Source: Myxococcales bacterium
GTDB taxonomy: Bacteria; Myxococcota_A; UBA9160; SMWR01
Direction: 5' to 3'
NCBI GenBank assembly: GCA_022571825.1
Contig: JACZXC010000182.1
Coordinates: 1-6,350 of the forward strand
Length of the DNA stretch: 6,350 bases
In this document: in pieces, positions 1-6,246 of the stretch
How positions within the stretch are numbered: the stretch's first letter is position 1
Layout of the letters: each line of letters opens with the position of its first letter
Notes under the pieces: model-generated
Told to the model about the DNA's origin: nothing
Seen by the model: the letters and a program-made list of their open reading frames with translations, nothing else
Databases searched by the model: none
Made by a program: the position numbers and the translations under genes

Positions 1-1859
1 ACCGGCGGGACGTAGGCGCGCTGGGGGCGCCGGGCCAGCGCGTCGAGCAGGCGGCGCGCATCCCCGGGGCGGCCCGAGACCGCATAGCAGTGGCCCATGT
101 CGCCGGCGATGAACTCGTCGTGGGGTGCGAGGGTGCGGGCGCGCTCGAAGGCAACCAGCGCCTGGGCGACGCGGCCCGTGCTGCACAGCACGCGCCCGAG
201 CCCCTGGTGCGCCTGGGCAAACTCCGGGTGGAGCTCGATCGTCTCCTCGAAGCGCCGCTGCGCCTCCTCGGGCTTGCGCTGCCACTCGATCAGCTCTGCG
301 CGATCGAGCAGCACGATGTCCTCGAACGGATTCAGCTCGAGGGCCGTCCGCGTGTGGGTGAGACCTTCCTCGGTTCGGCCGCTCAGTGCGAGCATGTAGC
401 CGTAGACGTGGTGGGCGAAGTAGTAGCTGGGGTTCAGCTCGAGGGCGCGCCGAAAGGACTCCTCGGCGCCGGCCCAGTCCCAGCTTCCGAACATGCGCAC
501 CAGGCCCTGGGACGCGTAGCCCTCGGCCAGGTGCGGCTCGAGTGCGAGCGCGACCCGGACCGCCTCATCGGCCCTCGCAATCACTTCCGAGGGAGCAGCC
601 GGCCAGCGGGCGCTCACGGGCATGGTCCAGGGGTGCATCGGCGAGCAGGACCAAGTGTCGGCCTTTCCGGCGAAGGCCAGTGCGAACTCGGGCTCGATCG
701 AGATCGCCTCGTCGAAGTAGAGGATCGCCTTGTCGCTCCCCTCGAGAGAGTGTTGGCGCTGGAAGTAGAGGCCCTTCAGGTAGGCGTCGTGGGCCGCGGG
801 ATCGATGGGTCGTTTTCCGGCGCCGAGGCTGGCCACGGCCAGCGGCGAGATCGTGAGCTCGATCGCACGAGCGATCGCCTGCGCGATCTCGCGCTGGAGG
901 CCCAGAACGTCGCGCGCGTCGCGGTCGTACTGCTCGGCCCAGAGGGGGTGGTCGCTTCTCGCGTCGATCAGCTGGGCGTGGATCCGCACCCGGTCGCCCG
1001 CGATCTGCACCGAGCCCTCCACCACCGCGTCCACGCCGAGCTCTTCGGCGATCTGGGGAAGCGGGATCTTCGCGTCGCGGTAGCGCATGACCGAGGTTCT
1101 CGAGATCACTCGCAGGGTGCCGAGCTTGGCGAGGTCGAAGATCAGCGACGTGGTCATCGCGTCAGCCACGTACTCCTGCCCGGGGTCGCCGGAAAGGTTC
1201 TCGAGCGGGAGCACGGCGATCGCGCGGATCTCACCGGACGACGCGGGAATTGCCTGCCAGAACCAGACCCCGAGCGCGGCGAAACCAGCGATCCCAGCAA
1301 CCGAGAGCAGGGTGCGGCGGCGCGGGGTCGGCACCCGGGCGGTCGCACGGGGGGCGGACGGGCTCCCGGTGAGCCGGTGGACGTCGACCGGCCTCCCGAC
1401 GTTCCGGAAGTCGTGCTCGCCCAACGGCGTGGCTTCGATGCCCGGCTGGTTGCGCACCGCGTGGTACACCTCGCCCGAGACCAGCACGCCCCCGCCCTCG
1501 GAGAGGGACGAGAGCCGTGACGCGATGTTCACGCCGTCGCCGGACGCCTCGCCGGCGGCGATCACCACGTCGCCCAGGTGGATGCCGACGTGGAGCGCGA
1601 GATCGGGCTCGCCGCCGGCCCCGTCCTGGATGGCGAGCGCACAGTTCACGGCGTCGAGGGCACTCGGGAAGATCGAGAGGCACTCGTCGCCGCGGATCTC
1701 GAGGGGCTCGCCGCCGTAGCGGCGAACCAGCGGACCCACCAGTCTGCGGTGCCCCTCGCGGACGCGCAGCCCGCGCTCCTCGCTCTCCGCCATCAGCGCC
1801 GTGAAGCCCACGACGTCGGTGAACATGATGGCGGCGAGCCGGCGAGATGCGGGGGTCAT
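1..1859 (-). CDS. Class III adenylate/guanylate cyclase with TM helix, TolB-like domain and TPRs (3' end outside window)
   Basis: The frame is open from ATG (1859) to the left edge, giving 619 residues without a stop; the C-terminus is outside. Residues 8-165 form a class III cyclase domain. FTDVVGF holds metal Asp15, RGDE holds the second metal Asp58, and GDGVNIASR holds transition-state residues Asn111 and Arg115. The two positions that normally read the purine (Lys and Asp) are Glu54 and Glu104, so nucleotide choice or activity is uncertain. An Arg-rich stretch (180-182) leads into one membrane helix (about 183-204), which puts the cyclase in the cytoplasm. Residues 211-340 match the TolB-like N-terminal domain common in cyclase-TPR proteins (AVLPLENLSGD, then a GVDAVVEGSV stretch). 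TPRs fill about 375-615. The start sits 19 bases after the hydrolase stop, with GGAGAGG 11 bases upstream, so the two are probably co-transcribed. The architecture suggests a sensor coupling envelope protein contacts to nucleotide signalling. Family assignment is firm; product and partner are not known. Confidence 0.9.
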   Translation of the reverse strand, partial: MTPASRRLAAIMFTDVVGFTALMAESEERGLRVREGHRRLVGPLVRRYGGEPLEIRGDECLSIFPSALDAVNCALAIQDGAGGEPDLALHVGIHLGDVVIAAGEASGDGVNIASRLSSLSEGGGVLVSGEVYHAVRNQPGIEATPLGEHDFRNVGRPVDVHRLTGSPSAPRATARVPTPRRRTLLSVAGIAGFAALGVWFWQAIPASSGEIRAIAVLPLENLSGDPGQEYVADAMTTSLIFDLAKLGTLRVISRTSVMRYRDAKIPLPQIAEELGVDAVVEGSVQIAGDRVRIHAQLIDARSDHPLWAEQYDRDARDVLGLQREIAQAIARAIELTISPLAVASLGAGKRPIDPAAHDAYLKGLYFQRQHSLEGSDKAILYFDEAISIEPEFALAFAGKADTWSCSPMHPWTMPVSARWPAAPSEVIARADEAVRVALALEPHLAEGYASQGLVRMFGSWDWAGAEESFRRALELNPSYYFAHHVYGYMLALSGRTEEGLTHTRTALELNPFEDIVLLDRAELIEWQRKPEEAQRRFEETIELHPEFAQAHQGLGRVLCSTGRVAQALVAFERARTLAPHDEFIAGDMGHCYAVSGRPGDARRLLDALARRPQRAYVPP

Positions 1860-1870
1860 CCCACCAGCCA

Positions 1871-1877
1871 CCTCTCC
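1871..1877 (-). promoter_or_regulatory. Ribosome binding site of the cyclase gene
   Basis: GGAGAGG on the minus strand ends 11 bases before the ATG at 1859 and begins just after the hydrolase stop codon. It supports this start and translational linkage of the two genes. A second G-rich run (GGTGGG) directly abuts the ATG. Confidence 0.55.
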
Positions 1878-1878
1878 G

Positions 1879-3315
1879 TCAACTCGGGTGGCTCCCCGGG
1901 GTGAGGGGCCGCAGACGGCGCGTTCTCCAGACGGCGGTGCCCGCCAACAATCCCCCGAGCAGCACCAGGCCCGCGGCGGAGAGCACCGGCGTGCTCAAGA
2001 CGCCGGCGAAGAAGTTGACGTTCGGTTCGGAGTTCCCGTACTCGATGGTCAGAAACGGGTCGTAGCCGGTTTCACCGAGCAGATACCTGCGAAAGAACGA
2101 GACGGTGTAGAGATTTTGCAGCCGATTGACCTCGGCCACGTCGATCAGGGCTAGCACACAGACGTCGAGGAAGGGCTGAACCAGAGCGCCGGCGCCGATG
2201 GAGACCCAGATGTCGTAGTCCGCCGGGTCCGTGGGGGGGTTGGGATCGCACGGCGGCGGATCCGAGCTGCTGGGGCAGATTCCGGCGTCGATCAACGCGT
2301 TGCCGAAGTCGCAGATATTGGCGAAGGCCTCGTGGGCCGCGCCGATGACGTCGGCACGGAAGTTGGGCGAGGGAGTCACCTGGGTCAGGGGGAAGGGCCG
2401 GATGCACTGCGTCGACAACGACTCGGCAGTTCCAGCCATGCACAGAGTCGGAAGTCCGACCGACTCGAGCTCCGCGTCGCTGAGGATATTGTGCGCCGGG
2501 GAGACGGGCATGATCACCTTCACCCGGGTGTCGGATGCGACGGTCGCGGTGCTGCAGGTGGAGAGGCAGTCGCCGTCGTCCACGCAGGCGTCCCCGTAAT
2601 CCGAATCGACCTGGGTATCGCAGAACGCGTTGGTGTATCCGCTGGCCAGGGCCAGGGCCGTGAAGCCGCCGAAGGAGTGGCCGGTCACGCCCACGCGGCT
2701 CTCGTCGATTGACCCGAAGAAGTCATCCAGGGTGTCCAGATTGCGCGCGAACAGGTAGTCGATGCTGTAGGAAATATCCTTGGGGCGCTGCCGGGCCGTG
2801 ACGAGAAAGGGCTGCGACACCGTGTCGAAGAAGTTGTTGCGGTAGTGGGTGGGCGCGATCACGATGAATCCGTGGCTGACCAGGGTCTCCACCATGACGA
2901 TGGACTGGACGGGAACGCTCCCACTCCCGTGTGAAAAGACGACAAGTGGGAAGCCCCCGGTGCTCGAGACGTCGACATCCCGCTTGGCGACCGTGGAATC
3001 GATCTCGAGGACGGTGAAGACGACGTCCGAGAGCAGGTAGCTGGTGAATTCCCCCACCCAGTCCACGGTGTCGACGGGGTACCAGATGTCGAAGAAGACC
3101 CGGGCGCCCGTGGGTAGATGAGGCGGCGAGAGGACATTGGTCTCGCGATGCCCGACCTTCCAGGGGCCGAGGCTTTCGGGGTCGTCGATGCCCCAGGCCG
3201 GGGCGGCTGCGAGCATCAGCAGGCCGAGGCCGGTGGCCGCTAGTCGATGGATCCGACTCGGACGATTCCGACGATCCAGAAGGATCAGACGAGCTCGGAA
3301 CTCCGGCGTGGGCAT
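1879..3315 (-). CDS. Secreted alpha/beta hydrolase, PAF-acetylhydrolase-like, with C-terminal membrane-anchor tail
   Basis: 478 aa. A signal peptide follows a long basic n-region (hydrophobic core about 25-38, likely cleavage after AWG at 42). The body resembles plasma PAF-acetylhydrolase (PF03403) and dienelactone-type hydrolases: oxyanion motif VVFSHGSG (125-132), ETLVSHGFIVIAPTH (143-157), nucleophile elbow GHSFGG (Ser214), and HEAFANI with likely catalytic His328. The acid is unclear: PTLCMAGTAES gives Glu298 where many relatives carry Asp. Two insertions are Cys-rich (C232, C244, C250, C254; C335, C347, C356). The ten Cys in total fit disulfides outside the cytoplasm. The C-terminus has TPVLS, a hydrophobic helix (447-463) and an Arg cluster (464-469), like IPTL/PEP-CTERM-type sorting tails, though eight or nine more residues follow. 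It probably hydrolyses an ester, but I cannot name the substrate. It is first of a two-gene minus-strand unit with the cyclase. The ATG at 3315 is the first start able to give a full signal peptide. Confidence 0.88.
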   Translation of the reverse strand: MPTPEFRARLILLDRRNRPSRIHRLAATGLGLLMLAAAPAWGIDDPESLGPWKVGHRETNVLSPPHLPTGARVFFDIWYPVDTVDWVGEFTSYLLSDVVFTVLEIDSTVAKRDVDVSSTGGFPLVVFSHGSGSVPVQSIVMVETLVSHGFIVIAPTHYRNNFFDTVSQPFLVTARQRPKDISYSIDYLFARNLDTLDDFFGSIDESRVGVTGHSFGGFTALALASGYTNAFCDTQVDSDYGDACVDDGDCLSTCSTATVASDTRVKVIMPVSPAHNILSDAELESVGLPTLCMAGTAESLSTQCIRPFPLTQVTPSPNFRADVIGAAHEAFANICDFGNALIDAGICPSSSDPPPCDPNPPTDPADYDIWVSIGAGALVQPFLDVCVLALIDVAEVNRLQNLYTVSFFRRYLLGETGYDPFLTIEYGNSEPNVNFFAGVLSTPVLSAAGLVLLGGLLAGTAVWRTRRLRPLTPGSHPS

Positions 3316-3321
3316 GATGGC

Positions 3322-3377
3322 GACCCTATCGGGGTCGCTGAGCGACCCCCTGGTAGTCGGGTCTCCATGATAGACCC
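3322..3377. promoter_or_regulatory. Candidate divergent operator: 9-bp palindrome plus repeated GGGTC/GACCC
   Basis: The 95-base gap between divergent genes holds a perfect inverted repeat at 3331-3349 (arms GGGGTCGCT and AGCGACCCC, one central base), only 16 bases upstream of the hydrolase ATG. GACCC or GGGTC also occurs at 3322-3326 and 3359-3363, forming an outer arm pair, and at 3373-3377, giving five copies in 56 bases. The loop is too short for a good terminator hairpin and the position suits a dimeric repressor or activator. On the minus strand TATCAT (3367-3372) could be a -10 element for the hydrolase, but I see no good -35. The regulator is unknown. Confidence 0.45.
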
Positions 3378-3410
3378 TGTGCCATCGTCTTGTGCGACAA
3401 TTCAGGCCCC

Positions 3411-3668
3411 ATGGCCCCGGCGATCGACAGCATCCGCTGCCCGGCCTGTGGCCAGAACAATCGGCCGGGAAGACGCTTCTGCCCGCAGTGCCGTGTGATT
3501 CTCGCCGCTCGCATCGCCGATCGGGCCCGGGGAGAGGAGATCCTCGCCTCGAATATCGTGCGCGAGCTCACCGCGAGCACCGGCGACGTTCGCTTCGGTG
3601 CCGAGCGCGAACTGGAGCGCAAGGGAATCTCGGGCCCGCAGCGACTGGTCCGCGTGGAGTGGCGCTGA
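3411..3668 (+). CDS. Small protein: zinc ribbon fused to the C-terminal part of a class III cyclase domain (core missing)
   Basis: 85 aa from ATG 3411; a TTG at 3390 would add seven residues with no better ribosome site. Residues 10-27 are a treble-clef-like zinc ribbon, CPACG followed by CPQC (Cys10, 13, 24, 27), of the type found at the N-terminus of many cyclase proteins. From residue 29 the sequence looks like the end of a class III cyclase domain. VILAARIADRARGEEIL matches the usual VNLAARIA.RA.GGEIL stretch, and residues 47-84 match the final helix and strands (IVRELT, GDVRFG, RELERKG, PQRLVRVEW). The Asn of the catalytic helix is Ile30; Arg34 remains. Both metal-binding Asp motifs and about two thirds of the domain are absent, so it cannot be a cyclase alone. 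It could be a deletion remnant or a regulatory minigene. The stop lies 35 bases before the next gene. The ribosome site is weak (AGG four bases before the ATG), so expression is uncertain. Confidence 0.7.
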   Translation: MAPAIDSIRCPACGQNNRPGRRFCPQCRVILAARIADRARGEEILASNIVRELTASTGDVRFGAERELERKGISGPQRLVRVEWR

Positions 3669-3688
3669 CCGATGGGTTTGAAGTGCCC

Positions 3689-3693
3689 GGAGG
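3689..3693 (+). promoter_or_regulatory. Ribosome binding site fixing the GTG start of the DUF4136 lipoprotein
   Basis: GGAGG lies 10 bases before GTG 3704, followed by a second purine run (GGAGAG, 3695-3700). This choice places a signal sequence at the N-terminus. The reading frame stays open to a start at 3392, but that upstream part overlaps the zinc-ribbon gene and shows no domain. Confidence 0.65.
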
Positions 3694-3703
3694 TGGAGAG
3701 CCC

Positions 3704-4351
3704 GTGAGGAGTGCCGCCCATCTCGTTGCCATCCTCCTCGCGGGGCTCGGCGTCGCCTGCATGACCACCGTGCAGGTGGCCTTCGACGAGGGAGAGGATT
3801 TTTCGACCTACCGCACCTGGGACTGGCAGCCTGACCGGGCGCGAACCGTCGACGCACCGCTCAGCGACGCGCTGGCCCTCGACGCGGCATTGGCGCGGTT
3901 GGTCGAGGGCGCCCTGCGCGCTCGGGGCTTTGCGCGCTCGCGCGAACCGGTGGACTTCTTTGTTGCCATCCACCTGCGGGTCGAGCGCGAATTCGTGACC
4001 GTCCACGAGACCGGCGCCATGCAGGTGCTGTCGAGCCTGCACGATTCGCCGTCGTATTGGGTCCAGGCCACGAAGCGCGTGGTCCGCCGCTACGAGCGCG
4101 CGCAGCTCGCGATCGTCGTCACCGACCGCCATGGACAACGGCGGGTCTGGCGGGGGGAATTCCAGGGCCGCTTTTCGGGCGACTTCGCGCCCCACCTGGG
4201 CGACGCGGTGTCGAGACTGCTCGAGCGCTTCCCACCGGCGACGAAGCCCGCCGCTCCGACACCGAGGCCACGTCCCGGAAACGCCCCGGAACGGTCTCAC
4301 AAACAGGCCTTCTCCGTTGGCCTCGGCCATGTCATGATGGGTCTGGCATGA
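3704..4351 (+). CDS. DUF4136-family putative lipoprotein
   Basis: 215 aa from GTG 3704, chosen because GGAGG lies 10 bases upstream and the protein then begins with a short signal sequence (RSAAHLVAILLAGLGVAC). Cys19 is a plausible lipidation site, but the lipobox is GVAC rather than the usual L-x-x-C, so anchoring is likely rather than certain. Residues 22-178 fit DUF4136 (PF13590): the opening VAFDEGEDFSTYRTWDW matches the typical 'YD...DFS.YRTYAW' signature, FFVAIHLRVERE matches the central strand, and LAIVVTDRHGQRRVWRGEFQG matches the closing block. A Pro-rich tail (178-200) and short GLGHVMMGLA end follow. The family is common in the envelope of Proteobacteria and Bacteroidota, with no established biochemical role. 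It is the middle gene of a plus-strand trio, 35 bases after the zinc-ribbon gene and 19 bases before the YkvA gene. Confidence 0.85.
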   Translation: MRSAAHLVAILLAGLGVACMTTVQVAFDEGEDFSTYRTWDWQPDRARTVDAPLSDALALDAALARLVEGALRARGFARSREPVDFFVAIHLRVEREFVTVHETGAMQVLSSLHDSPSYWVQATKRVVRRYERAQLAIVVTDRHGQRRVWRGEFQGRFSGDFAPHLGDAVSRLLERFPPATKPAAPTPRPRPGNAPERSHKQAFSVGLGHVMMGLA

Positions 4352-4354
4352 ACT

Positions 4355-4360
4355 GGAGGT
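4355..4360 (+). promoter_or_regulatory. Ribosome binding site fixing the GTG start of the YkvA-like gene
   Basis: GGAGGT lies 10 bases before GTG 4371 and three bases after the lipoprotein stop. It supports the GTG start and operon coupling. Confidence 0.65.
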
Positions 4361-4370
4361 TTCGATCGAC

Positions 4371-4916
4371 GTGAGAGTCAGCTTCGAGCTCAGCCCGAGT
4401 GACATCCGCTATTTCCGCGACCGCCTCAAGGCGGGAAGCCGAGGTGACAGCGCTCGCGCAGAGCATCGCGTGATCCGGTCCGCGACGAAGCTGGTGGGGG
4501 ACGCGATCGCCGCGAAGCCCCCCGACTTCGTGCGCGATCGAATCCTGAAGCTCGAGCAGATGATCGCGATGTTGCGCGACCGCGACTGGCGGCTCGAGGG
4601 CCGGGATCGCATGCGCATCCTCGATGCCCTCGCGTATTTCGTCGAGCCGGATGACCTGATCCCGGATCGGGTTCCGGGCATCGGTTATCTCGACGACGCG
4701 ATCATGATCGAGCTCGTTGTTCGGGAGCTGGCCCACGAGATCGAAGCCTACCAGGACTTTTGTGAGTTCCGCGGACGCGCGAACACGGAAGACCCCGCCA
4801 GGCTGGAGACGCGGCGTGAGGCCCTCCAGGCGCGCATGCGGCGACGGCGACGACGTGTGCGGTCGACCCGTGTGTCGAGCCCGCGATCGTCGCGTGCGCC
4901 GCTCGGGCTTTGGTAG
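4371..4916 (+). CDS. YkvA/DUF1232-domain protein with Arg-rich C-terminus
   Basis: 181 aa from GTG 4371, supported by GGAGGT 10 bases upstream. Residues 84-120 carry the DUF1232 (PF06803) signature: ILDALAYFVEPDDLIPDRVPGIGYLDDAIMI, with the conserved DLIPD and G-x-LDDA elements. The N-terminal 80 residues are charged and mostly helical, without a signal peptide. The signature region is only moderately hydrophobic, so membrane association is possible but not obvious. After a further helix (120-135) the C-terminus becomes strongly basic (about 156-176, with a run of seven Arg), which could contact nucleic acid or acidic phospholipid. YkvA proteins have no settled biochemical function. The gene is third in a closely packed plus-strand unit and faces the TPR gene, whose stop is 30 bases away. 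Confidence 0.85.
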   Translation: MRVSFELSPSDIRYFRDRLKAGSRGDSARAEHRVIRSATKLVGDAIAAKPPDFVRDRILKLEQMIAMLRDRDWRLEGRDRMRILDALAYFVEPDDLIPDRVPGIGYLDDAIMIELVVRELAHEIEAYQDFCEFRGRANTEDPARLETRREALQARMRRRRRRVRSTRVSSPRSSRAPLGLW

Positions 4917-4934
4917 CCGGTCTCGACCTGGGGC

Positions 4935-4964
4935 GACCCTCGGGGGTCAGCCCTCCTGGGAGGG
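4935..4964 (+). terminator. Weak candidate terminator hairpins in the convergent gap
   Basis: Two small inverted repeats follow the YkvA stop: GACCC-TCGG-GGGTC (4935-4948, 5-bp stem with a tetraloop) and CCCTCC-TG-GGAGGG (4951-4964). Neither has a T-run. The second lies in the last codons of the TPR gene on the other strand, so only plus-strand transcripts would meet both downstream of a stop. Intrinsic termination is possible but poorly supported. Confidence 0.3.
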
Positions 4965-6233
4965 GCGCTCCCTCTCGAGGTGCGTAATCCAGCGATCCGC
5001 CTCCGATCGGGTCGAATCGTGCTGGCGCGCTCGCAAGAACGATGAGCGCGCGGGGGCGACCCGCTCGTCGTTGTAGTAGCTGATGCCGATCAGCAACTGG
5101 GCGTTGCCGGGATCCTCGAGGCCGCCCTTTTCGACGGCCTTCTTGAGCAGCTCCGCCGCCTCGCTCCACTCTTCGCGCTGCATGTGCACCTGGCCCAAGC
5201 GCACGTAGAGCTTTCCATCGTCGGATCGCTCCGCCGCCTCCCGAAGCGGGACCAGGGCCTGGTCGTACTCCCGGGCGGCGATCCAGCTGTTCGCGAGGAG
5301 CTCGAGCGACTCGACGTCGGACGCGATCACGCCCGCTTCGAGTCCCTTCTCCAGGACCTTCGCGGCGGGATAGGGCAGGTCGTGGTAGAGATAGGAGCGG
5401 GTCAATCGCCGCAGCTCCTTGTCTTCGGTGAGAAGTCCCTGGGCGTACGCAACCTGCTGCGCGGCCAGCGATCGCCGGTAGTCCTCGCGCGCGTCGTAAA
5501 TCAGCGAGAGCTGCACCCAGTACTGCTTCTTCGGGTAGCGCAGCACGAGCTCCTCGAGGACCGGAGCCGTGCTCTCGTAGTCCTGCTTCTGGGAGTAGAG
5601 CGCGGCCAGGAGCCGCAGCCAGGCCTCCCGGGGCTCGGCGGTGAATTCGACGGCCTTCTTGGTCTGGACGATGGCCGCGTCGAAGTCTTCGAGCTGGTAG
5701 TAGGCGATCCCCGCCAGATAGAACCCGACCGGATTCGGAGTCGCGATGTAGAGGAGCCAGCGATTGACCGAGGCGATCACATCGTCCCAGCGCTGGATCC
5801 CCGCGAAGAGCTGCGCGATGCTAAAGCGCACCCTGGCCTCGTCGTGAAGCGACAGCACCTCCTGCTCCAGGACCTTCTCGAAGTATCCAATCGCTTCTTC
5901 GTATTCCTCCCCCCCGTAGGCGATGTAGGCGAGCAGCCGGTAGACGAACGCTCGCTCTTTGGGATTGAGCCGGCTCGGGCGGAGCTTCAGGAGAAGTCGC
6001 TTTGCCTCCTGCAGATTCCCCGCATCGGTTTCTTCGGCCGCGGCGCCGAGATACCGGGAGGTGCGGCGGCCGATCGGATTGCGCTGGGCTCTCGCCGTCC
6101 GGTCCGTCCCCATTTTCTCGAGGTCGATCGCCGCACCGGCGACTTCATAGGCCGCCGCCGTCTGCGGTAGCGCCCGCAATGGAAGCGAGACGAGGACCAG
6201 GAGCAGGGCGAGCCGCAGCTCTCGGGCGCCCAT
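4947..6233 (-). CDS. Exported tetratricopeptide-repeat protein of a TonB gene cluster
   Basis: 428 aa from ATG 6233. The frame is open further upstream to 6299, but that part overlaps the TonB-family gene, and AGGAGGT sits 7 bases before ATG 6233, giving a good signal peptide. The signal core is LALLLVLVSL (8-17) and cleavage is probably between 21 and 28, so the protein should be periplasmic. The mature part is a chain of helical pairs: about ten TPR-like units between residues 61 and 406. The clearest are 95-128 (AYGGEEYEEAIGYFEKVL), 168-198 (AGIAYYQLEDFDAAIVQTKKAV), 308-336 and 342-370 (LGQVHMQREEWSEAAELLKKAV). No enzymatic domain is present. It begins 13 bases after a TonB-type stop codon, matching TonB2-type operons where a TPR gene follows tonB. 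It probably scaffolds or senses within that transport complex. The last codons overlap the convergent hairpins. Confidence 0.88.
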   Translation of the reverse strand: MGARELRLALLLVLVSLPLRALPQTAAAYEVAGAAIDLEKMGTDRTARAQRNPIGRRTSRYLGAAAEETDAGNLQEAKRLLLKLRPSRLNPKERAFVYRLLAYIAYGGEEYEEAIGYFEKVLEQEVLSLHDEARVRFSIAQLFAGIQRWDDVIASVNRWLLYIATPNPVGFYLAGIAYYQLEDFDAAIVQTKKAVEFTAEPREAWLRLLAALYSQKQDYESTAPVLEELVLRYPKKQYWVQLSLIYDAREDYRRSLAAQQVAYAQGLLTEDKELRRLTRSYLYHDLPYPAAKVLEKGLEAGVIASDVESLELLANSWIAAREYDQALVPLREAAERSDDGKLYVRLGQVHMQREEWSEAAELLKKAVEKGGLEDPGNAQLLIGISYYNDERVAPARSSFLRARQHDSTRSEADRWITHLERERPSQEG

Positions 6234-6240
6234 GGGGTCC

Positions 6241-6246
6241 ACCTCC
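6241..6246 (-). promoter_or_regulatory. Ribosome binding site fixing the start of the TPR gene
   Basis: GGAGGT on the minus strand lies 7 bases before ATG 6233 and directly after the TGA of the upstream TonB-family gene. It selects 6233 over the longer open frame to 6299. Confidence 0.75.

Noticed and set aside
90..1520. 476-codon open frame on the plus strand
   Set aside because: It lies antisense to the cyclase gene. Its translation is low-complexity (Arg/Gly/Ala/Glu/Val) with no domain, whereas the minus strand shows cyclase, TolB-like and TPR motifs throughout.
3392..3703. Upstream extension of the DUF4136 frame, overlapping the zinc-ribbon gene
   Set aside because: The extension has no domain character, and GTG 3704 has a strong ribosome site and starts a signal sequence. 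The zinc-ribbon reading in the other frame is far more protein-like.
3326..4405. 359-codon open frame on the minus strand
   Set aside because: It runs antisense to the zinc-ribbon and DUF4136 genes and crosses the divergent control region. The translation has no domain and is a GC-driven shadow.
5184..6170. 328-codon open frame on the plus strand
   Set aside because: It is antisense to the TPR gene. The minus frame has clear TPR periodicity, a signal peptide and a ribosome site, while this frame shows no recognisable domain.
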